Source: CAVYXZ01 sp965223835
GTDB taxonomy: Bacteria; Chloroflexota; Anaerolineae; Aggregatilineales; Phototrophicaceae
Direction of reading: 5' to 3'
Assembly: GCA_965223835.1 (NCBI GenBank)
Contig: CBDCXQ010000001.1
Span: 2,294,001-2,358,000, forward strand
Length of the DNA stretch: 64,000 bases
The notes under the pieces were generated by a model. It was not told the DNA's origin. It made no database searches and was given only the letters and a program-made list of their open reading frames with translations. Made by a program: the position numbers and the translations under genes. Numbering within the stretch: position 1 is the stretch's first letter; each line of letters begins with the position of its first letter. Shown in pieces: positions 35,439-43,380 of this stretch.

Positions 35439-36223
35439 GTTGCACCTGGGAAGGTGTTTACACCCAGAGTTTTGCCGATTTCTTTATACATTTGAAATCC
35501 GGTAAATGGATGACCCAGGATGTTGTCGTGAATTGCCCATGATCGCCCACGGATTGATTGCCATGCCTCCGGCTGTCGAAACGGATTTTCAGGTGACAGC
35601 TTAGCATGTAAAATCCCGTCTGGTTGAAACTCGCTATGAATTCGTTCCATTTCCTGCCGCCCACGAATATAGCCAAACCCATAACGCTCAAAGATGATGG
35701 CATTATGATACGCCAGCGGTTCAATTAGAAACAAGTCATGTCCAAGCTGATGAACAAATCTTTCAAACAGCGGAACCAGTTGACGGAACACGCGTAAACC
35801 TTTACGAATTTGACCGGGAGCTAAACCAGCCTGCATTGCTGCTATCTCTGCTGTGCGATTACGTCCCAGAGTGCCCAATTGAGTCTGGTTGCCATGCTCA
35901 TCAATGTCAGTATTGTAGCGTGACGACTCCATATCGTTGACGATTACCAGCAGAACCAATAATTGATTACTAAACGTGTCTGCCATACTCAAATAAAGTA
36001 AAGAGTCGAAATCTGATGCCAAACGCTTCACCGATATTTCGACGGCACGGCTGCCTGCCGGACAGCGAAAGCTTACAACTCGCTGACCATTTACAGTCAA
36101 ATTAGTGCGGTCTATTTGAAAATCGGTAAAAAGCCACTCAGGAAGCAGGGTTCGGTATATCGCTTCTTTCGCTTCGACCTTTAGAGCGTTAATTTCTCGT
36201 ATTGAGTTCGGCCACGCATACAT
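35432..36223 (-). CDS. Protein of unknown function, coupled to the STAND NTPase gene
   Basis: A 263-aa soluble protein I do not recognise. It begins AWPNSIREINALKVEAKEAI, has a beta-rich part around residues 45-70 (VSFRCPAGSRAVEISV), and near residues 185-210 a stretch LIEPLAYHNAIIFERYGFGY. That last piece resembles the N-x-A-x-x-x-Y/F-E-x-x-G-F segment of GNAT acetyltransferases, but no acetyl-CoA loop is evident, so the link is weak. It starts 3 bp after the smpB stop and its stop overlaps the STAND gene start by 7 bp, so the products probably cooperate. Confidence 0.6.
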   Translation of the reverse strand: MYAWPNSIREINALKVEAKEAIYRTLLPEWLFTDFQIDRTNLTVNGQRVVSFRCPAGSRAVEISVKRLASDFDSLLYLSMADTFSNQLLVLLVIVNDMESSRYNTDIDEHGNQTQLGTLGRNRTAEIAAMQAGLAPGQIRKGLRVFRQLVPLFERFVHQLGHDLFLIEPLAYHNAIIFERYGFGYIRGRQEMERIHSEFQPDGILHAKLSPENPFRQPEAWQSIRGRSWAIHDNILGHPFTGFQMYKEIGKTLGVNTFPGATW

Positions 36224-36225
36224 TT

Positions 36226-36684
36226 TTAATAGTCTTTCATGGCCCGGCGCATCTGACGTTCGGCATCACGCTTCGCTATATCCTGGCGTTTGTCATACAA
36301 CCGTTTACCATGTGCCAGCGCAATTTCGATCTTCGCCCTACCCTTTGATAAATAAAGCATCGTAGGCACCACTGTATAGCCCCGCTCACGGATACGGCTA
36401 CTGATTTGGGCAATTTCTCGCTTATGCAGCAGCAATTTCCGGGGACGTAGCGGGTCATTATGGCCGAAGATACTCGCTTCGTCATAAACCGCTATGTGAA
36501 CATTCATCAACCACAGTTCGCCGCCGCGCTCCTGAACAAACCCTTCTCGCAAACTTACTTTATTAGCTCTTATGGACTTGATTTCTGAACCCATTAACAC
36601 TAATCCAGCTTCAAACCTGTCCTCAAGGTTATAGTCATGTTGGGCTTTTCTATTTTTCGCAACGATTTTTATGCCATCTGACAT
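36226..36684 (-). CDS. smpB: SsrA-binding protein SmpB
   Basis: A 152-aa protein that carries tmRNA to stalled ribosomes (trans-translation). The oligonucleotide-binding barrel is clear: VAKNRKAQHDYNLEDRFEAG, LMGSEIKSIRANKVSLREGF and HVAVYDEASIFGHNDPLRPR-like segments, RKLLLHKREI and LYLSKGRAKIEIALAHGKRL, then the basic tail KRQDIAKRDAERQMRRAMKD that inserts into the decoding centre. Length is typical. It lies 6 bp after the CtpA protease gene and 2 bp before an unknown gene. The tmRNA gene itself was not found in the window. Confidence 0.97.
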   Translation of the reverse strand: MSDGIKIVAKNRKAQHDYNLEDRFEAGLVLMGSEIKSIRANKVSLREGFVQERGGELWLMNVHIAVYDEASIFGHNDPLRPRKLLLHKREIAQISSRIRERGYTVVPTMLYLSKGRAKIEIALAHGKRLYDKRQDIAKRDAERQMRRAMKDY

Positions 36685-36690
36685 CTATCT

Positions 36691-37908
36691 TTATCCTAGA
36701 TCAAAATTCTGTTGGAGGTAACGTAGTGCCTCGCCAAGTTCAACATCGCGTCCATTTACGTCGGGAATCATAGTGATATTAGGTTCAAGTCCGATATTTT
36801 CAAGTTGACGCCGGTTCGGGGTAAACCATTCCGCCGATGTAATATGAATCGATGAGCTATCGGAAAGACGAAATATCTGCTGCACAGTGCCTTTGCCAAA
36901 AGTCTGCTGCCCAACCAGAATACCACGTTCATGGTCCTGGATAGCACCAGCGACTAATTCTGAAGCACTCGCTGTGCCCTGATTTACAAGCACGACGATC
37001 GGAATTTCTGTCGCCAGTCCATCGGCGGCAGCATTAAACGTTCGTTCGGTACCTTTGCTCTTCTCAAAAACAATAACTTCATCCGTTTCGATGAACTGAC
37101 TGGCAACGTCGATCGATTCCTGGAGCAATCCACCACTGTTATCTCTCAAATCCAATATCAAGCCAGCGATTTTAGATTCATTCAATTCCACCAGTGCATT
37201 ATCTAATTCATCTGGTGTACGACCGGTAAACCGGACAATCTGCAAATAACCCACGTTTTCATCATGTTGCAAAACGCGCCAGACAACGGATGGCACATTA
37301 ATCACCGCAAACTCAACGAATGTCGTGAGGTCTGCGCCCGATAATTTTTCGACAGTTAACTCAACTCCATTGCCTTCCTTCACCTCGCCACGCATCATTT
37401 GATCGATAATATCCTGCTGTGTTGACAGATCAATCGTTTCACCATTTACGGCTCTGAGAATATCATGCTCAGCGATCCCGGCGGCCTTTGCCGGCGACTC
37501 TTCAAAAGGAAAAAGCACAAATTGGCCGGCTTCATTCCGGCGAATCTGGACTCCAATCCCCCCATAGGTCCCGGCCAGCGCATCGGATTCGCTTTGGGCC
37601 ACCGGCGGGTCGATAAAAAATGTATAACGATCTTGTAATTCGCCGAGTACCCCACGAATAGCTGCATATTGACGCGATAAGTTGTCGGGTTGCTCCCGCA
37701 GGTAATGCTGGTCGAGCAATGACTGCACTTCAAAAAGCAATTGATAGTCACTATCGCTGGCGGCTGCAAACACTGGTGAATATCCAGCATCTATAATATC
37801 CCGAAAGAAGAACCCACCAGCGAAAATCAAGGCTGAACAAATTCCAATCAGAGCACCAAATGCCAAAGAATAGCCCAAACGACGCGGGGTTTTAACCGTT
37901 TTTCTCAT
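36691..37908 (-). CDS. ctpA: S41-family C-terminal processing peptidase (CtpA/Prc)
   Basis: A 405-aa exported serine protease. An N-terminal membrane anchor/signal (LGYSLAFGALIGICSALIFA) is followed by a PDZ domain (IGVQIRRNEAGQFVLFPFEE ... DILRAVNGETID) and the S41 core: ILDLRDNSGGLLQESIDVAS, NQGTASASELVAGAIQDH with the catalytic Ser, and GQQTFGKGTVQQIF with the catalytic Lys. Such enzymes cut the C-terminal tails of exported proteins. It is the first gene of a minus-strand run with smpB, and a promoter is visible at 37932-37961. Confidence 0.95.
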   Translation of the reverse strand: MRKTVKTPRRLGYSLAFGALIGICSALIFAGGFFFRDIIDAGYSPVFAAASDSDYQLLFEVQSLLDQHYLREQPDNLSRQYAAIRGVLGELQDRYTFFIDPPVAQSESDALAGTYGGIGVQIRRNEAGQFVLFPFEESPAKAAGIAEHDILRAVNGETIDLSTQQDIIDQMMRGEVKEGNGVELTVEKLSGADLTTFVEFAVINVPSVVWRVLQHDENVGYLQIVRFTGRTPDELDNALVELNESKIAGLILDLRDNSGGLLQESIDVASQFIETDEVIVFEKSKGTERTFNAAADGLATEIPIVVLVNQGTASASELVAGAIQDHERGILVGQQTFGKGTVQQIFRLSDSSSIHITSAEWFTPNRRQLENIGLEPNITMIPDVNGRDVELGEALRYLQQNFDLG

Positions 37909-37931
37909 TACAACTCACTTGCATGAATTAG

Positions 37932-37961
37932 ATTCTAATGGTGAAATTGTAGCATTATCAA
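37932..37961 (-). promoter_or_regulatory. Putative promoter of the ctpA-smpB run
   Basis: On the minus strand TTGATA (37961-37956), an 18-bp spacer and TAGAAT (37937-37932). Both hexamers are five of six to consensus. Transcription would start near 37925, about 17 nt before the ATG at 37908. Confidence 0.55.
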
Positions 37962-37990
37962 ATGCATTCCCCAAGAGGCCAGAAACAGTA

Positions 37991-39610
37991 ATGGGAAACA
38001 AACACAGTCCACCACTTGTACTGGTTGCGGATGATGAAGTGCATACCACCGTCATGCTGGAGCGGCTGTTTGAGCGCAAAGAATATCAGGTTCGTAGCGT
38101 CCATGATGGTATAAAGGCCCTTGAGACTGCTATTCAATTAATGCCTGATCTCATTCTACTCGATATTCAAATGCCGGGGATGAATGGCTTTGACGTCTTA
38201 CGTGAGTTACGAAGTAACCCGGCAACAGTCAGCATCCCGACCATCGTTGTGACCGCGAAAGCCCGTCAGTCTTCGGATGTTGAACATGGGCTAGATCTGG
38301 GTGCAGACGATTATATTTACAAGCCGTTTGATCCACGCGAACTTCTAGCACGGGCTGAAAGCAAAATGAAGGCCCGCCAACTCGAGGAGAGCCTTCACCG
38401 TCGCACGCAAGATTTACAAGCCCTTCTACGCGTCGGCGAAGAGCTAAATCATGCATTGGAAGTAAACGATTTATTAGAATTGATCTTGTATCTGACTCTT
38501 GATTTATTGCCCGGTCATCTTGCGGCGATCTTTCAGTTTGATGACCAGGAGGAGATCGTTGCTCATCGATTTCAGACTATTCGCACCAATCGAAAACATA
38601 CATACAACGCTGAAACAGTAATTGAACGATTTGTAAAATTAAAGCGGTCCACAGTCTGGCCGAGTGACCCACCGCTCAGTGATAACTTCCCAAGCGGAAT
38701 GAGCACAGTGCTGATGCACGGAGGAAACCTCCTCGGTATGGTGATGATTGTATCTGAAGATGAGAACACGTATGATGAGAATCATATTCGACTATTCGAA
38801 GGCATTAGCCGACAGGCAGCGCTGGCGCTACGGAATACCGAACTATATGAGATTCTGTCTGGTCATGCCGAGCACCTCGAAGATATGGTTGCAGCCCGTA
38901 CCGCCGACCTGCAATCAGCCCAGCAAATGCTCATCAGGTCAGAAAAATTGGCCTCAATCGGTCATCTGGCTGCCAGTATTGCCCATGAAATAAATAACCC
39001 GCTGCAACCGATCCAGATTCACCTGGAACATATATCGGAAGACATTCAGCATGGTGATCCCATTGACACGCGGGCTGTGGTCAGTATTCAAGAGAGTATT
39101 GGGCGAATCACGCGGATTGTTAGCCAACTGCTAGATTTCGCTGGTAAGCGGTCTGCCAGTGCCGATGCTGAATTCTTTAACCTTCAGCGCACATTAAACA
39201 GCGTTATTAGTCTCAATCGTAAGCTGTTTGAACAGCACGGTATAGAATTGATCGCCGAAATCAACCCCCTACCCCAATTTTACGGCAACAAAGACCAGCT
39301 TGAACAAGTTTTTATGAACCTCACACTCAACGCCCAGGCCGCAAATGTCACGGGTGGCTCACTGCGAATTGAGGCTAATGCCATTGAGAATAATATTGTG
39401 ATTCAATTCAAGGACACTGGACACGGAATACCACCTGACCAGATCAACAATATTTTCGACCCGTTTTATTCAACTAAGGAAAACGGGACAGGACTGGGTT
39501 TGTTTGTTAGTTATGGAATTGTGCAAAATCATCAGGGAGTAATTGAGGTGGAGAGCGAAGTCGGGGCTGGAACAACCTTCACAATCCACCTGCCAATTGA
39601 TACAACTTAA
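37991..39610 (+). CDS. Receiver-GAF-histidine kinase hybrid sensor protein
   Basis: A 539-aa cytoplasmic signalling protein. A receiver domain is N-terminal, with Asp58 in LILLDIQMPGMNG as phosphoacceptor and the conserved Lys in YIYKPFDP (residue 111). A GAF-type domain follows at about 150-285, then a coiled-coil and a HisKA/HATPase pair: His332 in LAASIAHEINNPLQP, N box LNAQAANV, G boxes DTGHGIPPDQI and GTGLGLFVSYGIV. No membrane segment is present, so the input is cytoplasmic or through the receiver. The ATG at 37991 sits right before the receiver; 24 extra codons upstream from a TTG are open and cannot be excluded. Confidence 0.88.
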   Translation: MGNKHSPPLVLVADDEVHTTVMLERLFERKEYQVRSVHDGIKALETAIQLMPDLILLDIQMPGMNGFDVLRELRSNPATVSIPTIVVTAKARQSSDVEHGLDLGADDYIYKPFDPRELLARAESKMKARQLEESLHRRTQDLQALLRVGEELNHALEVNDLLELILYLTLDLLPGHLAAIFQFDDQEEIVAHRFQTIRTNRKHTYNAETVIERFVKLKRSTVWPSDPPLSDNFPSGMSTVLMHGGNLLGMVMIVSEDENTYDENHIRLFEGISRQAALALRNTELYEILSGHAEHLEDMVAARTADLQSAQQMLIRSEKLASIGHLAASIAHEINNPLQPIQIHLEHISEDIQHGDPIDTRAVVSIQESIGRITRIVSQLLDFAGKRSASADAEFFNLQRTLNSVISLNRKLFEQHGIELIAEINPLPQFYGNKDQLEQVFMNLTLNAQAANVTGGSLRIEANAIENNIVIQFKDTGHGIPPDQINNIFDPFYSTKENGTGLGLFVSYGIVQNHQGVIEVESEVGAGTTFTIHLPIDTT

Positions 39611-39613
39611 GTT

Positions 39614-40672
39614 TTAAGCAATAGCCTGCCACAGCGCTTGAAACTCGCTCGCATCAATAGATTCCGTTGCAAATGCAATGGCAGCTTCAATCGGCACCCC
39701 AATTACCCGCCGAACCTGATTGTCATTCTCACAATCAATCAATGCGATGCCAATTGCCTCGACATCCTCAGTTACAGTTTCACTTATCGAGGCCAGCGCA
39801 ATTAATGAGCCTTCCAGTACTTCCTGGAGTTGTGCTCGATTTGCGCTACTGCAAACACCGGCAACGAATGTATCATTCAGGCTGGTTTCAATTGTCCCAA
39901 TCGAGTCTGGTGCCAGTTCAAAGGAAGCCAGAGCTTCGCTAACCGTATCAATAGAAGTGCCCACAACAGGTTCAATTTCGGCGGGTGCTGTGGAAACATC
40001 TACAGCTGTCGCAGGGTTATCAGGTGACGCCGACTGAGTTGTGGTTGGAGGCAAATTAGTGGAGATTTCGCCGTCGGTGTCCGGTGTTACAGTATCATCA
40101 ACCACCTGCTGTGCCACGCTCGTTGGTGTGAGTTGGGGGCTGCTGCCAAATGGATTGATGACCGCAACAAGCGCAATAATAACTGCAATGATAATCAACA
40201 AGGCAATTAACACGATGGGCAAGCGATTTGGTTGCGTTTGTGCAGTCGCAGCATCACTCATTTCTCGATCACTGAAAACCGGTTCGTCGTCATCGGCGAG
40301 GTTAAATAACGTTTCGTCAGATTCAAGTTCATCAAGTTCTGCGATTTCTTGCATATCTTCCGGTGTTGCGGACTCTTCAGGTAATACTGGCGGCGGTGGC
40401 GTCTCAGATTGCGATACCATCGGATAGTGAGAATCTAATTCCGCTAACATGTCCTGTGCTTCGACATACGACTCATCCAGCTTGAGGACTTGGTTAAGAG
40501 CCATGCGCGCCGTTTCAGGGTCGGAAACGGCATGGGCATATAACCACCACGCATCTACATTGCTTTCATCCTGTTCCAGGATCGGTTTAAGCAGCGCTAC
40601 GGCCTCTGTGGGTTCGTCTGCCTCAATTAAGTCAAATGCTTTGGCTAAAATCTGATCGACTGTATCACTCAT
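39614..40672 (-). CDS. TPR protein with single transmembrane segment and extracytoplasmic domain
   Basis: A 352-aa membrane protein. Residues 1-75 form TPR-like helices (ADEPTEAVALLKPILEQDES, DAWWLYAHAVSDPETARMAL), then an acidic linker, a single membrane segment at about 145-170 (LPIVLIALLIIIAVIIALVA), a Thr/Ser/Pro-rich stretch and a C-terminal domain of about 110 residues with two Cys (GVCSSANR; LIDCENDNQ), probably disulfide-bonded outside. Function is unknown. The ATG at 40672 is preferred over one 10 codons upstream because GGGAG lies before it at a usual distance. It converges on the hybrid kinase, with 3 bp between stops. Confidence 0.75.
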   Translation of the reverse strand: MSDTVDQILAKAFDLIEADEPTEAVALLKPILEQDESNVDAWWLYAHAVSDPETARMALNQVLKLDESYVEAQDMLAELDSHYPMVSQSETPPPPVLPEESATPEDMQEIAELDELESDETLFNLADDDEPVFSDREMSDAATAQTQPNRLPIVLIALLIIIAVIIALVAVINPFGSSPQLTPTSVAQQVVDDTVTPDTDGEISTNLPPTTTQSASPDNPATAVDVSTAPAEIEPVVGTSIDTVSEALASFELAPDSIGTIETSLNDTFVAGVCSSANRAQLQEVLEGSLIALASISETVTEDVEAIGIALIDCENDNQVRRVIGVPIEAAIAFATESIDASEFQALWQAIA

Positions 40673-40757
40673 AATTCCATGTCTCCCACCCATTAGGCGC
40701 ATGCTAAAGGCAGTTTACAACTAAGTAGATGCATGCGCAAGCAATGGCAAAACAAAA

Positions 40758-40781
40758 ACGAACCCACTGTTGTGAGTTCGT
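40758..40781 (-). terminator. Rho-independent terminator of tRNA-Leu
   Basis: On the minus strand ACGAACTCAC pairs with GTGGGTTCGT (10 bp, one G-U) around a four-base loop, followed by TTTTTGTT. It begins ten bases after the tRNA 3' end. Confidence 0.85.
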
Positions 40782-40790
40782 AATTTTTAA

Positions 40791-40872
40791 TGCCCTGGAG
40801 AAGATTTGAACTTCCACCCCCGAAAGGACACAGCCCTCAACCGTGCGCGTCTACCAATTCCGCCACCAGGGC
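40791..40872 (-). tRNA. tRNA-Leu, anticodon GAG
   Basis: An 82-nt class II cloverleaf read from 40872 on the minus strand. Acceptor GCCCTGG pairs with CCAGGGC; the anticodon stem CACGG/CTGTG holds loop TTGAGGG with anticodon GAG (reads CTC/CTT); a long variable arm is present; T arm contains TTCAAAT. Discriminator is A; CCA is not encoded. Confidence 0.95.
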
Positions 40873-40884
40873 AAGGATAGAACA

Positions 40885-40912
40885 ATTATACTGTCAGAAT
40901 AGGTGCTGTCAA
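40885..40912 (-). promoter_or_regulatory. Consensus promoter of tRNA-Leu
   Basis: On the minus strand a perfect TTGACA (40912-40907), a 16-bp spacer and a perfect TATAAT (40890-40885), twelve bases before the tRNA 5' end. It is back to back with the plsX promoter, whose -35 starts at 40917. Confidence 0.85.
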
Positions 40913-40916
40913 TGCT

Positions 40917-40945
40917 TTATCAGCGACTGTGAAGCATGATACAAT
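40917..40945 (+). promoter_or_regulatory. Putative plsX-fabF promoter
   Basis: TTATCA (40917-40922), a 17-bp spacer and TACAAT (40940-40945), preceded by TGA to make an extended -10. Transcription would start near 40952, about 25 nt before the plsX ATG. Confidence 0.55.
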
Positions 40946-40976
40946 GCTGTCCTTCAGAGGCCTAAACGAGGTTAGA

Positions 40977-41987
40977 ATGCGTATAGTTGTTGATGCGATG
41001 GGTAGTGATCGATTTCCATCTCCTGATGTTGGCGGTGGTGTTTTGGCGGCTCGCGAGTGGGGCTACTCAATTCTCTTCGCAGGCAATGAGGCAGTTATCC
41101 AGACTGAACTCAAAAATCATAATGTGAGTGGACTCAATATCGAAATCCTCCCGGCGAAGGAACATATCCTTGCCACCGATAAGCCCGGTGTAGTCGGTAA
41201 AAATAAGCCAGATTCATCAATGCATTTGGGAATGCATCAGGTCAAGAATGGTTCAGCGGCGGCTTTTGTGACAATGGGTAACACAGGTGCAGCCCATGCA
41301 ATCGCGACCTTGTTTACCTTGCGTCGTATTCCCGGTGTTAAACGTCCAGCATTAAGCGGTATCTACCCTGTTGGTGACAATCACATCATTATGCTTGACT
41401 TGGGGGCAAATGCTGACTCTAAAGCGGAATGGTTAGTCCAATTCGCGTTGATGGGTTCAATTTATGCAAAAACTGCCTTGCATTTGGCAAATCCCCGGAT
41501 CGCCCTACTCTCTAACGGTGAAGAAGAGGGCAAAGGCAATAATCTGATTCGGGATACAGACAAATTGTTACAAGCAACTAAAATGAATTATATCGGTAAC
41601 ATCGAACCAAAAGATATCATGAAGGGCCTGGCTGATGTGATTGTGGCGGATGGATTTCTAGGGAACATCTTTGTTAAGACCTATGAAGCCTCTGCTCGAT
41701 TTCTTACAGCAACTATTCGTGAAGAAGCGAAGGCTGATTTAACATCATTGCTTGGCGCCTTACTTTTACGCCCGGCCTTTAACCGCGTCCGACAACGAAC
41801 CGATACATTTGAAGTCGGTGGAGCGCCCCTTTTGGGTGTTAACGGTGTTGTTATTATTGGTCATGGTCGATCCAACGCTCTTGCTGTTCGCAATGCGATA
41901 CGCCAGGCAGCGTTGGCGGTGGATGGTCGCCTGATTATGGCGATTGAGTCAGGGCTGCAAGATATATCAAGTCTAAAAGACACCTGA
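40977..41987 (+). CDS. plsX: Phosphate acyltransferase PlsX
   Basis: A 336-aa enzyme that transfers acyl groups from acyl-ACP to phosphate, making acyl-phosphate for phospholipid synthesis (used by PlsY). Family stretches: VVDAMGSDRFPSPDVGG at the N-terminus, SSMHLGMHQVKNGSAAAFVT, MGNTGAA, LDLGANADSKAEWL, LSNGEEEGKGN, NYIGNIEPKDI and VVADGFLGNIFVKTYE. The ATG at 40977 has GAGG 5 nt upstream and begins at the conserved N-terminus; the open frame extends 16 codons across the promoter. It is followed by fabF, 17 bp downstream; acpP and fabD/fabG are not adjacent. Confidence 0.95.
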   Translation: MRIVVDAMGSDRFPSPDVGGGVLAAREWGYSILFAGNEAVIQTELKNHNVSGLNIEILPAKEHILATDKPGVVGKNKPDSSMHLGMHQVKNGSAAAFVTMGNTGAAHAIATLFTLRRIPGVKRPALSGIYPVGDNHIIMLDLGANADSKAEWLVQFALMGSIYAKTALHLANPRIALLSNGEEEGKGNNLIRDTDKLLQATKMNYIGNIEPKDIMKGLADVIVADGFLGNIFVKTYEASARFLTATIREEAKADLTSLLGALLLRPAFNRVRQRTDTFEVGGAPLLGVNGVVIIGHGRSNALAVRNAIRQAALAVDGRLIMAIESGLQDISSLKDT

Positions 41988-42004
41988 AACAGGAGAGGTG
42001 AATT

Positions 42005-43267
42005 ATGGAATTATTACGCAATGGACGTCCGCGTGTTGTCGTCACTGGTTTAGGCGCGTTAACTGCGTTGGGGCCGGTACAATCATTGTGGGAGGGTTTG
42101 AAAGCCGGTAAATCCGGCATTCGACGACTGGAAAATGTTGATATTGAGCATGTTCCGGTTAAGATCGGTGGCGAAGTACGGGATTTTGACCCTGAAACGT
42201 ATATTGAACGCAAAGAAGCCCGCCGGATGGGTCGCGCTTCACAATTCGCTGTTGCAGCGTCTCATATGGCAATCGCCGATGCGGGTATTACAATCGATCA
42301 GATTGAGGCTGAAGGTGAGCGCGTAGGCGTCATTATCGGCACGTCGCTGGGTGCGCACGAGATGGCTGAAACCAGCACGTTTAAATATAAAACGACCAAC
42401 TATCGCAAACCTAACCCGCTTTCGCTGATTAACTCGTTACCCAATATGCCGGCCCACTACGTAAGTCGCTTTTTGCGTGCATTAGGCCCCTTGAACACAC
42501 CATCAACAGCCTGCGCGGCTGGCACACAATCTATTGGTGAAGCGAGTGAGTTGATCAAACACGGGCGTTCTGATTTGGTGATTACTGGTGGTGTCGAAGC
42601 GATTCTTCAAGATTATACTATTGCCGGATTTGACGCAATGCAAGCCTTAGCAACTGAATATAATGACAATCCTGAAGCGGCCAGCCAGCCATTTGATGCC
42701 AACCGATCTGGTTTTGTATTTAGCGAAGGTTGTGGCGTGATGATTATTGAAAGCCTTGCGCACGCGCTCAAAAGAAATGCGCGTATCTATGCTGAAATAC
42801 TGGGCCATGCCTCTTCATCGGATGCTTTTCATATCGCTGCCCTTGACCCCGAAGGCCGGGGCGCAATGCGGTCTATGCGTTGGGCATTGGAAGATGCTCA
42901 CTTGAATCCTGATGATATTCAATACATTAATGCACACGGTACATCAACTCAGGCTAATGATGCGATGGAAACGCTGGCGATAAAAACAATATTCGGTGAG
43001 CAGGCTTATAACCTGGCGGTAAGCTCGACCAAAAGCATGTTGGGCCATGCCCTTGGTGGGTCAGGAGCAATTGAAGCGATTGCTTGTGCGCTATCATTAT
43101 TTGAGAAAATTATACATCCCACAATTAATTATCATACTCCTGATCCTGAATGCGATTTGGACTATGTGCCGAACGAAACTCGTGATATGCCTGGCCTGCA
43201 AAATCTAATGTCTAACAGTTTCGGTTTGGGCGGGCAAAATGCCTCAATTGTTATGAGCGCTATTTGA
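42005..43267 (+). CDS. fabF: Beta-ketoacyl-ACP synthase II
   Basis: A 420-aa condensing enzyme that extends acyl-ACP with malonyl-ACP in fatty acid synthesis. The Cys-His-His triad is present: Cys170 in NTPSTACAAGTQSIG, one His in NAHGTSTQAND and the second in KSMLGHALGGSGAIEA. The C-terminal GLGGQNAS motif is also typical. AGGAGAGG lies 8 nt before the ATG. It is cotranscribed with plsX, linking chain elongation to acyl-phosphate supply. The sequence is slightly unusual in having FKYKTTNYRKPNPLS in the cap region, but every catalytic position is intact. Confidence 0.95.
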   Translation: MELLRNGRPRVVVTGLGALTALGPVQSLWEGLKAGKSGIRRLENVDIEHVPVKIGGEVRDFDPETYIERKEARRMGRASQFAVAASHMAIADAGITIDQIEAEGERVGVIIGTSLGAHEMAETSTFKYKTTNYRKPNPLSLINSLPNMPAHYVSRFLRALGPLNTPSTACAAGTQSIGEASELIKHGRSDLVITGGVEAILQDYTIAGFDAMQALATEYNDNPEAASQPFDANRSGFVFSEGCGVMIIESLAHALKRNARIYAEILGHASSSDAFHIAALDPEGRGAMRSMRWALEDAHLNPDDIQYINAHGTSTQANDAMETLAIKTIFGEQAYNLAVSSTKSMLGHALGGSGAIEAIACALSLFEKIIHPTINYHTPDPECDLDYVPNETRDMPGLQNLMSNSFGLGGQNASIVMSAI

Positions 43268-43317
43268 TTCTTTGTTTAACGGAATTGTTATGCCTTTCTC
43301 AATAATACCCCTTGGAA

Positions 43318-43347
43318 TTGTGTGCCAGCCGAGTCTCCGGCTATAAT
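43318..43347 (+). promoter_or_regulatory. Putative promoter of the TPR gene
   Basis: TTGTGT (43318-43323), an 18-bp spacer and a perfect TATAAT (43342-43347). The spacer holds a small hairpin, AGCCG/CGGCT. Transcription would start near 43354. Confidence 0.45.
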
Positions 43348-43380
43348 GGTTGGAACGGAAAGGGGTTATGGTGAAGATTT

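Noticed and set aside
33099..36223. A definite antiphage defence system (Avs-like)
   Set aside because: There is a STAND core, but no recognisable effector and no other defence genes nearby; reported only as a candidate.
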